Source: Pseudoflavonifractor sp. 60 (lineage in GTDB: Bacteria > Bacillota > Clostridia > Oscillospirales > Oscillospiraceae). Taken from it: 45,665 nucleotides of DNA. This document shows, one piece after another, positions 15,705-23,619 of this stretch. Both the position numbers and the translations under genes were made by a program. A model generated the notes under the pieces. That model did not search any database, was not told where the DNA came from, and worked only from the letters and a program-made list of their open reading frames with translations. Numbering within the stretch: the stretch's first letter is position 1; each line of letters begins with the position of its first letter. Location of the stretch: NCBI RefSeq assembly GCF_009911645.1, contig NZ_QWKI01000079.1, positions 1 through 45,665 on the forward strand. The letters are read 5' to 3'.

Positions 15705-17031
15705 TTTGAGAGACCAGATGTTGGCCGTGATTGCCGATGTCAACGCCCAGGTGGCCGAGCGGGAGGAGCTGGTGGAAATGATCGCCATCGCCCTGCTGAC
15801 CGGGAAAAACCTGTTCATCCTGGGTGCTCCCGGCCAGGCCAAGAGCTACGCCATCAATGCCTTCCGCAGCCGGATTACCGGTGCAAGGCAGTTTGAGCGG
15901 CTTCTGTCCAAGCAGACCGATGAGGAACAGCTCTTTGGGCGCATTGACCTGTCCAGCCTGATTCCCGGCAGCGTACCCAGGGATGTGCTGGAGAAGAACC
16001 CCCAGTACCAGGATATGTATGGCCGGTTGGAAGCCCGGCTTGCCAGCGGCGGGGATGTTGGCGACCTGCCTGAGCAGATGGAGCGCCAGCGGAAAGCCTT
16101 GGGTGAACTCTATGGCGGCGATCCCCAGGTCAATACCGCCGGCAAAATTCCCGAAGCAGACATCTGCTTTCTGGATGAAATTTTTAAATGCAACGACGGG
16201 GTACTCAATTCGCTGCTCACTGCACTGAATGAGCGCAAGTACACCAATGAGGGCCGTACATACCCCATCCCCACCATCTCTTTCTTTGCGGCGTCAAATG
16301 AAGTGCCCAATTTCAGCGACCCCCAGGAGAAGATTCTGGAGGCTCTGTACGACCGCCTGGAGCTGAAGGTGGTGACGGCGAACATCGAGAATCGGGACAA
16401 GCGGCTTGCCGTCCTGCGGGACAAGCAGGCTGGCCGCACCGGACAAATTGCTGCTTCCGTCACTCTGGATGAGTTGAAGCAGATGCAGGAGGAAGCTGCA
16501 AATCTTCCGGTTCCGGAGGCCATTAACGAGCTGGCCGACGACATCCTGTGCCAGCTGCGCAGGAACGAGATCACCGTGTCCGACCGCAAGTACCTCAACT
16601 ACTACCCCATCGCCCAGGCCAGGGCGTGGCTGTCCGGCCACACTCAGGTGGAGCCCCAGGATCTGCTTGCGCTGAAAAACTACCTCTGGCAGAAACCGGG
16701 GGAGCGGGCTGTTGTGGAGTCGGAGCTGAACCGTATGTGTATCAATCCCATGCAGGACAAGGTAAATAACATCCGGGGCATGGCAGTTGAGGCCAAGGAG
16801 GAATTTGACGCGGCCAAGGAGCAGGTGGGCAGCAAGGCCCTGATCAAGCTGCGTGGCGAGCTGATCCGTCTATACAGCGACCAGCAGAAGCTGGCAGGTG
16901 AAGCCCAGTCCGACAGCGAGCGCCAGATGACGGACGGACTTCTGACCGACCTGGAGAGTATCAGCCGTCAGGCCCATGAGGCGGTGGGCTTTACCTACAC
17001 GCCGCTGGAACAGTTGGCCGCCTTGCAGTAA
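15694..17031 (+). CDS. MoxR/RavA-type AAA+ ATPase
   Basis: 445 aa. Walker A is GAPGQAKS (K50), Walker B FLDEI (D161-E162), and sensor 1 is the SFFAASNEVP region. LLTALNERKYTNEGR and an arginine-finger region follow in RavA order. The C-terminal ~120 residues are helical. MoxR ATPases work with VWA-domain partners as chaperones or remodellers; a VWA gene lies at 18782 in the same block. GAAGGAGGAA precedes ATG 15694. The length is intermediate between MoxR and RavA. Confidence 0.88.
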   Translation: MPSNLRDQMLAVIADVNAQVAEREELVEMIAIALLTGKNLFILGAPGQAKSYAINAFRSRITGARQFERLLSKQTDEEQLFGRIDLSSLIPGSVPRDVLEKNPQYQDMYGRLEARLASGGDVGDLPEQMERQRKALGELYGGDPQVNTAGKIPEADICFLDEIFKCNDGVLNSLLTALNERKYTNEGRTYPIPTISFFAASNEVPNFSDPQEKILEALYDRLELKVVTANIENRDKRLAVLRDKQAGRTGQIAASVTLDELKQMQEEAANLPVPEAINELADDILCQLRRNEITVSDRKYLNYYPIAQARAWLSGHTQVEPQDLLALKNYLWQKPGERAVVESELNRMCINPMQDKVNNIRGMAVEAKEEFDAAKEQVGSKALIKLRGELIRLYSDQQKLAGEAQSDSERQMTDGLLTDLESISRQAHEAVGFTYTPLEQLAALQ

Positions 17032-17041
17032 AACAGACTTT

Positions 17042-17062
17042 TCGGCCCCCGAGGGGGCCGGA
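17042..17062 (+). repeat. GC-rich hairpin after the MoxR gene
   Basis: CGGCCCC/GGGGCCG around CGA (about 17043-17060), 12 bp after the stop and without a T-run. It may stabilise the upstream mRNA or weakly terminate. Confidence 0.45.
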
Positions 17063-17088
17063 ACTGATAAAACGTGGAGCGTGATAAG

Positions 17089-17607
17089 ATGGCAAAAAAG
17101 TATTCCTTCCCGGAACCTGGATGTGGAAGCTGCCAGCACTTGCAGTATGCGGGCAACAGCGTCCTGGGTACCCGTTATTGCGGAGGGTTTCCGAAAAAGA
17201 GGGCTCCCAGGCGGTTTTGGGCCTCCGACCCCAAAATCAAAGCGCCCAAATGGTGCCCCAAACGTATTTCGCCGCCGGTGTGCCGGGTCTATGGTTTCGC
17301 CGATGAACAGAGCAGGGATTTGGACTTCCTTACCAGCAGGAACTTTGACCACAAACACGACCAGTACATTTATCCGTCACCCTCTCGCTACAAGCTGCGG
17401 CTTGAAACGTCCCTGGGCATCAATGCCAGGACATTTTATGAGCGGGTAAGCCACGGAGACCTGGATGATTTCCTGATGGAAGCCGATATCTCCCTGGGAG
17501 AAGTCGTTGAGATCGACGATGGCCTGCACCCCTACTTCTTTTACTGCTTGAGTTGGTCAAGGTTTGTACCTGCGCCAACCTTTGATCCTTCCATAGCACA
17601 GAAATAA
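17089..17607 (+). CDS. Hypothetical protein with cysteine-rich N-terminus
   Basis: 172 aa. The first 65 residues hold CGSCQHLQ, RYCGGFP, KWCPKRI and PPVCRVYG, a likely zinc-binding module. The remainder (LETSLGINARTFYERVSHGD, LDDFLMEADISLGEVVEI) looks helical, with an aromatic C-terminus. It lies between the MoxR and ssb genes. No family is recognised. Confidence 0.6.
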   Translation: MAKKYSFPEPGCGSCQHLQYAGNSVLGTRYCGGFPKKRAPRRFWASDPKIKAPKWCPKRISPPVCRVYGFADEQSRDLDFLTSRNFDHKHDQYIYPSPSRYKLRLETSLGINARTFYERVSHGDLDDFLMEADISLGEVVEIDDGLHPYFFYCLSWSRFVPAPTFDPSIAQK

Positions 17608-17629
17608 AAACAAAAGGAGAAAGACTATT

Positions 17630-18085
17630 ATGTTGAATCACATCACTGTTATGGGCCGCCTGACCCGCGACCCGGAGCTGCGCCGCACTCAGAGCGGCAC
17701 TCCGGTTGCCAGCTTTTCCATTGCCTGCGACCGGGACTATAAGGACAAGGCCACCGGCGAGCGCACCACCGACTTTATTGACGTTGTGGCCTGGCGCACC
17801 ACCGGCGAGTTCGTGAGCAAGTACTTCACCAAGGGCCGTATGGCTGTGGTCTCCGGCCGCCTGCAGATGCGTGACTGGACGGACAAGGAGGGCAACAAGC
17901 GCCGCTCCGCTGAGATCATCGCTGACAGCGTCTACTTCGGCGACTCTAAGTCCAAGGAGGATCAGGAGCCCCCGGCCAGCACTGGCGGCCCCGTGGAGGC
18001 GGCCGGCGGCGACCCCTTTGGCAGCCTGCCGGGCGGTTTTGCTCCGAATTTTGGGGAGCCTGACGAAAGCACACTGCCGTTCTGA
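17630..18085 (+). CDS. ssb: Single-stranded DNA-binding protein
   Basis: 151 aa. The OB-fold spans residues 1-105: LNHITVMGRLTRDPELR, VASFSIACDRDY, TTDFIDVVAWRTTGEF, GRMAVVSGRLQMRDW. A Gly/Pro-rich linker ends in DESTLPF, a version of the acidic tip that recruits replication and repair proteins. AAAAGGAGA (17613-17621) precedes ATG 17630. It protects ssDNA during element replication or conjugative entry. Confidence 0.95.
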   Translation: MLNHITVMGRLTRDPELRRTQSGTPVASFSIACDRDYKDKATGERTTDFIDVVAWRTTGEFVSKYFTKGRMAVVSGRLQMRDWTDKEGNKRRSAEIIADSVYFGDSKSKEDQEPPASTGGPVEAAGGDPFGSLPGGFAPNFGEPDESTLPF

Positions 18086-18105
18086 AATTACAGGCGCTGA
18101 AATCA

Positions 18106-18134
18106 TTGATATTTCACCTTAAATCTGATAAGAT
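18106..18134 (+). promoter_or_regulatory. Promoter of the DUF4160 gene pair
   Basis: -35 TTGATA (18106-18111), 17-bp spacer and -10 TAAGAT (18129-18134), 37 bp before ATG 18172. The DUF4160 pair is therefore a separately transcribed unit inside the block. Confidence 0.6.
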
Positions 18135-18171
18135 AAGCACAAAGATCAATACCAGAAGGGTGGATTACAAA

Positions 18172-18441
18172 ATGATGTATCCCTATATTACACTGGCGGA
18201 TGAAACTGAAATTACGCACTCCCATCTGATCGAAGCGGATGGAAACCAGACTGTGGAAGTCCATTTTGAGCGTTCCACAGAGACCGGGTTTGACTCGGCT
18301 CGATGTGTGCTCCCATCCTATCAGTGGAAATTTTCGGAAGGATTCACCCCGGAAGAAATGGATTTTTTCAACGAATTTCTGCACAGCAACGCCCATCTGC
18401 TCTACCGCTATGCGGCGCAGGGAGGGATTCACTGTGCCTAG
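18172..18441 (+). CDS. Small partner protein of DUF4160
   Basis: 89 aa, beginning MMYPYITLADETEITHSHL. It has an acidic N-terminal beta-rich half and a helical end (TPEEMDFFNEFLHSNAHLLY). GAAGGGTGG precedes ATG 18172. It overlaps the DUF4160 gene by 8 bp. DUF4160 genes usually travel with a small co-encoded protein, and I see this as that partner. The biochemical role is unknown. Confidence 0.6.
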   Translation: MMYPYITLADETEITHSHLIEADGNQTVEVHFERSTETGFDSARCVLPSYQWKFSEGFTPEEMDFFNEFLHSNAHLLYRYAAQGGIHCA

Positions 18442-18712
18442 TTTATTCCGTGTCGGTGGATATCTGGTATTTTTCTGGTCAAATGAGAACGGGGAACCGA
18501 TCCATGTCCATATCGCCAAAGGAAAACCATCACCTGGCGCCACTAAAATATGGCTGACCCGTTCGGGGGGCTGTGTTGTGGCCAACAATGCTGGTCGGAT
18601 ACCCCAAAGCGACCTGAACGAGCTGATGGAGATTATTTCGGCGCAGTTTTTCCTGATCTGCCGGAAATGGAAAGAACATTTTTGTGTGGAGGAGATTCAG
18701 TTTTTCTGCTGA
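18434..18712 (+). CDS. DUF4160-family protein
   Basis: 92 aa, GTG start at 18434 overlapping the partner gene. It contains the family pattern GGYLVFFWSNENGEPIHVHI, in which an aromatic YLVFFWSNE strand is followed by PIHVHIAKG, and a WL-x5-GG-x7 block. DUF4160 proteins are small and common in mobile elements and toxin-antitoxin-like pairs; their function is not established. A strong terminator follows. Confidence 0.7.
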   Translation: MPSLFRVGGYLVFFWSNENGEPIHVHIAKGKPSPGATKIWLTRSGGCVVANNAGRIPQSDLNELMEIISAQFFLICRKWKEHFCVEEIQFFC

Positions 18713-18730
18713 GTCCCATCCGAACCTAAG

Positions 18731-18766
18731 AATCGAAGCGGTACGCTGTGCCGCTTCGATTCTTTT
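18731..18766 (+). terminator. Intrinsic terminator after the DUF4160 pair
   Basis: A perfect 11-bp stem AATCGAAGCGG / CCGCTTCGATT (18731-18741 with 18751-18761), followed by CTTTT. Confidence 0.88.
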
Positions 18767-18781
18767 ATGAAAGGATTTTAT

Positions 18782-20362
18782 ATGAAAAAATATCGTACCA
18801 TTGGCGCAGTTCTCAATTCTCCGTTGGCGAATGTTGTTGCTCCATCGAAGATCAACACCACCGACCGGGTGCTGCGCTCCACAAAACTGGAGGACAGCAT
18901 CTACACCGACCTGCGAGCAGACGACGGCAGCCTGGACCAGGTTGAACAGACTGCCGCAGAGAAGTTGGCCTCGTTCCCGGCATTGTCCCGGGACGTGTTC
19001 CAGTCCTTCTACTCCCTGCTGCCCCGGCACAACGATGAAAACACTCTCTCCGTGGCGGCCCGAAAGTTTAACGCCCCTATTTTGGAGCGTATCACCCAGA
19101 GCGAGGACTTTCCCACACTGAAAGCCATCTGCGAGGGCCGGGAGTTGCCCGCCTACGAGGCGGCATCGGAGTTTATTACCCAGACCGCTGGGGAGCTGGA
19201 CGGCCTTCTTTCAGACCTGGGCGGCGAGAATAACGCCCTGAACACCCTGGAGAAGCTGGAAAAGGGTGAGGAACAGGCCCAACGGGACCTGGCCGGCCTG
19301 CTGGAGCGGATGCAGCGGTGTAAGGAGCGCGACCCACAGCTGGAGCAGTCCGTGGTGGAGGCCGCCAACCGGGCGGACAGTAAGCAACGTCAGGTGGAGG
19401 CCGTAGGCAAGATGATCGACGCCAAAGCCGCTAAAAATAAGGACGATTTGACCGCCAGCGTTGCCCAGGCTGTCAGCGCGGCGGTGGAAAAGGCTGAGGA
19501 AGTGCAGAACATCATCGGGGCCTGGAGCGATGAACCGGGCAAACTGGAGAAGAACAAGGTCAACACCGGTCTGCTGGACCTGGTACGGAAAAGCGACGTA
19601 CTGAAGGACATTTCCAAATATTTGGGCCGGTTCCGTGAGATATTCGCCCAGGGCAAGCGCAACGGCTACGCCTATGGCCGGGGCGAAAAGTATTCCCTGG
19701 AACTGGGCTGCAACCTCTCCCGGGCCCTTACCTCGGAGCTGGCCATGCTGGCCTCGTCGAAAACTGTTCTGCTGTTCCTGCAAAAGTATCAGCGCAAGCA
19801 GATCAAGCAGTACCAGCGGCGGGAGCCCATTTATAAAGGCATGGGGGACATCATCTGCTGCTTGGATGAGTCTATCTCCACCGCCGGCGACCCCGCCGCA
19901 TGGGGCAAGGCCGTGGCCCTGACCCTGTTGGAGATCGCCGCCGGCAGCGGCCGCGGCTTCGCGCTGATCCATTTTGCCAGCAGCGGCGAGTTCAAGACCG
20001 ACTTGTTCCGGCCGGGCGAGTACACCATGGGAGACAAACTGTCCGCCGCCGAGACTTTTCTCAATGGCGGCACCGACTTCCAGACACCTATGGAGGAGGC
20101 CATGCGGCTGATGAAGGAGGAAGGCTTTGAAAACGCTGATATTGTGTTTATCACGGACGGCGAGTGCGAGCTGCCCCAGGAATACCTGGATGAACTGAAA
20201 CAGGAGCAGACAGCCCACCGTTTCAAGGTAACCGGCATTTTGCTGGACAAGGATGAACCCAACATGGATTTCAGCCTGAAGGCGTTCTGCCAGGACATCT
20301 ACCGCACCAGCCAGCTGCTGGGAGATGATATTGTGCGGGAACTGGTGTCAAAGCGGGTCTGA
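18782..20362 (+). CDS. VWA-domain protein (ViaA/CoxE-like partner of MoxR)
   Basis: 526 aa. The N-terminal ~350 residues are helical with coiled-coil-like stretches. The C-terminal VWA domain has an intact MIDAS: D362-E-S364-I-S366, T431 (NGGTDFQTP) and D459 (FITDGECE). This layout matches ViaA/CoxE proteins that pair with MoxR/RavA ATPases to remodel metal-loaded or multi-subunit complexes. AAAGGA at 18770-18775 favours ATG 18782 over 18767. The partner ATPase lies 1.8 kb upstream, separated by ssb and the DUF4160 pair. Confidence 0.82.
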   Translation: MKKYRTIGAVLNSPLANVVAPSKINTTDRVLRSTKLEDSIYTDLRADDGSLDQVEQTAAEKLASFPALSRDVFQSFYSLLPRHNDENTLSVAARKFNAPILERITQSEDFPTLKAICEGRELPAYEAASEFITQTAGELDGLLSDLGGENNALNTLEKLEKGEEQAQRDLAGLLERMQRCKERDPQLEQSVVEAANRADSKQRQVEAVGKMIDAKAAKNKDDLTASVAQAVSAAVEKAEEVQNIIGAWSDEPGKLEKNKVNTGLLDLVRKSDVLKDISKYLGRFREIFAQGKRNGYAYGRGEKYSLELGCNLSRALTSELAMLASSKTVLLFLQKYQRKQIKQYQRREPIYKGMGDIICCLDESISTAGDPAAWGKAVALTLLEIAAGSGRGFALIHFASSGEFKTDLFRPGEYTMGDKLSAAETFLNGGTDFQTPMEEAMRLMKEEGFENADIVFITDGECELPQEYLDELKQEQTAHRFKVTGILLDKDEPNMDFSLKAFCQDIYRTSQLLGDDIVRELVSKRV

Positions 20363-20424
20363 ATCTGTCAAATGGCTTGCGCACTGTCAAAAAATATGCT
20401 AAAGTCTTAGTGAGGTGATTTTGG

Positions 20425-21177
20425 GTGAATTATCAGGATATTGTCGCCATCTGGCAGAGCAAACAGATCAAAACCGCCGCCGATATTGCCTGTGAGATGA
20501 ACGGGAACGGTGTGGCGTTTATTTACCACTCCGCCAAGATTGAAAACGACCGGATCACCTACCACGACACCCGGGAGATCTTCGACCACGGGGGCGTGAC
20601 GGGCTACACCGGGGATGTACGCTCCTTGTTTGAGATTCAAAACTCTGTTGCGGCCTATTACCGGATGCTGGACGCCTTTGAGAAGCGGGAGCCCCTGAGT
20701 GAGGGACTGATCTGTGAGCTTCAGAGGCTTCTCACCCAGGGAACCTATGACACTCTGCGCTACCAGAAGGGCGAGCGGCCCGGCGTCTATAAGAAAAATG
20801 ACTATGTAACCGGGGCCCAGGAGGTCGGCGCGCTCCCCGAGGATGTACCGGAGGAGTTGGGTGAGCTGGTCCGTGAGCTGGCGGATGTCCGCCCTGAACA
20901 GGCCCTGACGGCGGCGGCCTATTTTCACGCCAAATTCGAGAATATCCATCCCTTTGCCGACGGCAATGGCCGGACCGGGCGGCTGCTGATGAACTATCTG
21001 CTGCTTCTGCTGGACCATCCGCCCGTCATTATCCATGTGGAGGACCGGAGGGCGTACTATGACGCACTGGAACAGTTTGACAGCGATCAGAAGCTGGACA
21101 GCCTGGTGGATTTCTTGAAGTCTCAAACCGTAAAGACCTGGCAAGCCCGTTTTGAGCGTGGAAGAAACAGAACATAA
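20425..21177 (+). CDS. Fic-domain AMPylase-type protein with N-terminal inhibitory motif
   Basis: 250 aa. The catalytic motif HPFADGNGRTGR is intact (H175), predicting transfer of AMP or another nucleotide-derived moiety to a target protein. An upstream S36-x3-E40-N41 (SAKIEN) fits the (S/T)xxxE(G/N) inhibitory helix of class II Fic proteins, so activity is probably self-restrained. GTG 20425 is preceded by GAGGTG. The gene ends the first large block and is followed by a terminator. No separate antitoxin gene is needed if the inhibitory helix works. Confidence 0.88.
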   Translation: MNYQDIVAIWQSKQIKTAADIACEMNGNGVAFIYHSAKIENDRITYHDTREIFDHGGVTGYTGDVRSLFEIQNSVAAYYRMLDAFEKREPLSEGLICELQRLLTQGTYDTLRYQKGERPGVYKKNDYVTGAQEVGALPEDVPEELGELVRELADVRPEQALTAAAYFHAKFENIHPFADGNGRTGRLLMNYLLLLLDHPPVIIHVEDRRAYYDALEQFDSDQKLDSLVDFLKSQTVKTWQARFERGRNRT

Positions 21178-21187
21178 TTTATATCTC

Positions 21188-21216
21188 AGCGGCGGCCTTC
21201 GGACCGCCGCTTTTTT
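21188..21216 (+). terminator. Intrinsic terminator after fic
   Basis: GCGGCGG / CCGCCGC stem (21189-21195 with 21204-21210) around a CCTTCGGA loop, followed by six T. Confidence 0.88.
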
Positions 21217-21217
21217 A

Positions 21218-21263
21218 GTTGAGAAAACCTCAACTATACAGCTTCTTTTCACAATGCTAAAAT
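21218..21263 (+). promoter_or_regulatory. Duplicated promoter, copy 2, with inverted repeat
   Basis: Inverted repeat GTTGAG (21218-21223) / CTCAAC (21229-21234), -35 TATACA (21235-21240), 17-bp spacer, -10 TAAAAT (21258-21263). This is the same architecture as at 9713-9758, so the helicase operon and the JAMM-ThiF operon should be co-regulated. Confidence 0.65.
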
Positions 21264-21440
21264 AAGAGTGTATTTCAGGGCGGAGTAAGTTTAGGGCGGA
21301 GTAAGTGAGGGAGGAATGGAACGCGGCCAGGGGCGTAGTATGCCCTAACGCACCAAACCGAATCGACCTGGAAGTAAATAGACGAACAAGAAGATCACAG
21401 TTGCCTTTTGGGCGGTTGTGGTCTTTTTTTGTTCAAAAAT
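21264..21440 (+). promoter_or_regulatory. Conserved 5' leader, copy 2, ending in an attenuator-like terminator
   Basis: The stretch from about 21264 to 21345 is almost identical to copy 1, including tandem units at 21277-21290 and 21293-21306. The 3' part diverges in sequence but rebuilds the same structure: a terminator at 21393-21428 whose ~13-bp stem uses several G-U pairs, then seven T. The GGGGCG hairpin is kept by compensating G-U pairs (TGCCCT opposite GGGGCG). It ends 30 bp before ATG 21458. Confidence 0.7.
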
Positions 21441-21457
21441 TGAAAGGAGCCAGCATT
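21305..21457 (+). CDS. Possible leader reading frame, copy 2, continuous with the JAMM gene
   Basis: GTG 21305 opens a 51-codon frame with REEWNAARGVV, IDLE and RTR as in copy 1. Unlike copy 1 it has no stop before the downstream gene, so a longer N-terminal form of the JAMM protein is possible. The strong ribosome binding site at 21443-21449 makes ATG 21458 the main start. Confidence 0.3.
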
Positions 21458-22849
21458 ATGAGTGAGCCTATCAACAGCGGATTCCCGTTCTCCGGCATGG
21501 AGGACAGCGAAGAACTGGACGTCAGCGCCATCTTTGGCGGCGGCGCTCCCACAGATGACGTCAATCCCTTTGACCTTCCGGCGGCGCGGACGGAAACCCC
21601 TGCCGCTCCCCCGGAGCAGCCCAAGCCGGAAGCTCCCGCGGCACCGGCGGAGCCGGTTGTGGCCCCCGTGGCCTCTGCGCCTCAGCCGGAGCCCGCACCC
21701 AAGCCCCAGCCTGTTCCCCAGGCCAAAACACAGAACCCCGCGCCTGCCAGCGAGCCCGCCAACCCCATTGCGGCGGCCATTGACAAGCAGGAGATCCAGG
21801 CGGCTCAGACAGCGGCCAAATCCCTCTTTGAGAAGGCCCCCATCTTCTCCTACGGCAGCGCCAAGGATGAGATCACCGACGGGGCCATGACCTTTGAGGA
21901 GCTGCGCATCGCCAAGTCGGACGATTTCCCTGAGCTGGGCGAGGGCAAGCGGGTATCCTGGTCGGTGGAGTACGGCAAGGTGACCAAGGCCATCACCGAT
22001 CCCAAGGGCACCACCATCCAGTCCGTCAAGGAGGAGATCGAGCGGTCCAAGGCGTTTCTGGACGGCCTGAAGAAATCCAAGGATAAGAGCCCGGACTGTC
22101 TGGTGAAGCCCAGGGTCACCGCCCAGAGCAAGGGGATCGCCGCCTACAAGGGGGTATTCCAGTCCCTGGAGGAGGCCCAGGCCTCGGACAAGACCATCTG
22201 CCTGCTTCCCTCCGGGGACGGCAGGGTCTACGAGCTGCGCAAGACCGAGCTGGGCGAGTTCGTCGCCCCCAAAGACAATGTGGTGGAGTTTTCACGCATC
22301 AGGGCCGGGTTCACCCCGGCCCTCCCCCTGATTCCCGCCTCCCTGCTGAGCCAGATCATCGCTTTTTTTCGCTGCTACATGAATGAGACAGCGGAGTTTG
22401 AGGCCCTGGCCCACATCCTTTGGGATAAGGAGTCGGAGGAGTATGTGGTCCGCATCCCGCCCCAGGAGGTCTCCAAGGCCAGGGTCAACGCCGATCTGAG
22501 CCGGGATGGTCTGGATGAAACGCGGTATCTCCACTACATGGACATCCACAGCCACAACAGCATGGCGGCGAAATTCTCTCCTGTGGACGACCAGGATGAG
22601 CGGGCCACCCGGCTGTATACCGTGTTGGGCCGGTTGGACCGGTTTTTCCCGGAGATCACGGTGCGGATGTCTTGCGGCGGCACCTACTGCGAGTTGGACC
22701 CCGGCCTGATTTTTGAAGGTCTGGACGAGGTGTTTCCCCGGGAATGGCGGGATAACGTCAAAATCGGGGAGACAAGAGCCATAAAGGATGCCAAAGCCCA
22801 GCTGCGCGAAGTTCTGTTATCTGGGACATTTTTGGAGGGTGAGTTATGA
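21458..22849 (+). CDS. JAMM/MPN-motif protein (PRTRC protein A-like deubiquitinase-type)
   Basis: 463 aa. Residues 1-100 are acidic then Pro/Ala-rich. Residues 110-330 are an unrecognised domain (MTFEELRIAKSDDFPELGEG, then a charged helix). The C-terminal domain carries a complete JAMM zinc motif: H364-x-H366-x7-S374-x2-D377. JAMM proteins are zinc isopeptidases or peptidases that remove or process ubiquitin-like tags. The stop overlaps the ThiF start (ATGA), so the two are translationally coupled. AAAGGAG (21443-21449) sets the start. An active enzyme is predicted but the substrate is unknown. Confidence 0.82.
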   Translation: MSEPINSGFPFSGMEDSEELDVSAIFGGGAPTDDVNPFDLPAARTETPAAPPEQPKPEAPAAPAEPVVAPVASAPQPEPAPKPQPVPQAKTQNPAPASEPANPIAAAIDKQEIQAAQTAAKSLFEKAPIFSYGSAKDEITDGAMTFEELRIAKSDDFPELGEGKRVSWSVEYGKVTKAITDPKGTTIQSVKEEIERSKAFLDGLKKSKDKSPDCLVKPRVTAQSKGIAAYKGVFQSLEEAQASDKTICLLPSGDGRVYELRKTELGEFVAPKDNVVEFSRIRAGFTPALPLIPASLLSQIIAFFRCYMNETAEFEALAHILWDKESEEYVVRIPPQEVSKARVNADLSRDGLDETRYLHYMDIHSHNSMAAKFSPVDDQDERATRLYTVLGRLDRFFPEITVRMSCGGTYCELDPGLIFEGLDEVFPREWRDNVKIGETRAIKDAKAQLREVLLSGTFLEGEL

Positions 22850-23619
22850 GATTCTCCCGGACCCGCCCCGTGAAGATCGTTCAGCTGGGCGCCGGCGGCA
22901 CAGGGGGCCACATTGCGCCCCACCTGTACCGGCTGCTGTACTCGCTGGACCGTCCGGTGCGGTATATCACCTGTGACGGCGACGTGGTGGAGCAGAAAAA
23001 CCTGGTGCGGCAGAACTTTACTCCCGCCGACCTGGGAGAGAACAAGGCGCAGGTGCTGGCGGAGCGGTACTCCTCCGTGTTCGGCATGGAGACGGAGTAC
23101 GTCCCCGATTTCGTGGAGGATGAGGACCGCCTGAAGGACCTGCTGATACCCATGCGGTTCCGGCAGAGACGGCCCAATTCGTACCGCGAGGAAATTGTGG
23201 AGGAGATGGTCATCCTGCTGGGAGCTGTGGACAACAACAAGTCCCGGCAGCTGTGCCACAGAGTGTTCACCCAGGCAAAGGAGCTGATCTACATTGACAG
23301 CGGCAACGGGGAGTACACCGGCCAGGTAGTCTGCGGTGTGCGGCGGAGTGGTAAGACATACTACCCGCCCATCGGTGTGGTCTACCCGGACGTGCTGGAA
23401 GATACGGATAAGTTTCCCACGGAGCTGTCCTGCGCCGAGGCGTCGGTGTCGGTTCCCCAGAGTATGGCGGCCAACATCACCGCCGCCACCGCTGTGGTAG
23501 ACATGATCTACAACATTCTGGCCGTGGGCGAGAGTACGGTGCGGAAAATCACCTTTTCCACCCGTACCGTCAATATCCGGCCAGAGATTCAAAAAACAAA
23601 AAGGAGGAGCGCAGCGTGA
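22846..23619 (+). CDS. ThiF/E1-like adenylyltransferase (PRTRC-type)
   Basis: 257 aa. The Rossmann nucleotide motif is G15-A-G17-G18-T-G20-G21. The E1-family block CDGDVVEQKNLVRQNFTPAD with DLGENKAQ follows, then LGAVDNNKSR. C196 (ELSCAEASVSVPQS) is a candidate catalytic cysteine. E1-like enzymes adenylate the C-terminus of a ubiquitin-like or sulfur-carrier protein. It is coupled to JAMM upstream and to a clamp downstream (GTGA overlap). No obvious ubiquitin-like or E2 gene was recognised in the window. Confidence 0.85.
   Translation: MRFSRTRPVKIVQLGAGGTGGHIAPHLYRLLYSLDRPVRYITCDGDVVEQKNLVRQNFTPADLGENKAQVLAERYSSVFGMETEYVPDFVEDEDRLKDLLIPMRFRQRRPNSYREEIVEEMVILLGAVDNNKSRQLCHRVFTQAKELIYIDSGNGEYTGQVVCGVRRSGKTYYPPIGVVYPDVLEDTDKFPTELSCAEASVSVPQSMAANITAATAVVDMIYNILAVGESTVRKITFSTRTVNIRPEIQKTKRRSAA

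Noticed and set aside
20407..21252. Long minus frame opposite the fic gene
   Set aside because: It is antisense to a gene with an intact Fic motif and starts inside the promoter repeat; it is a shadow of high-GC coding.
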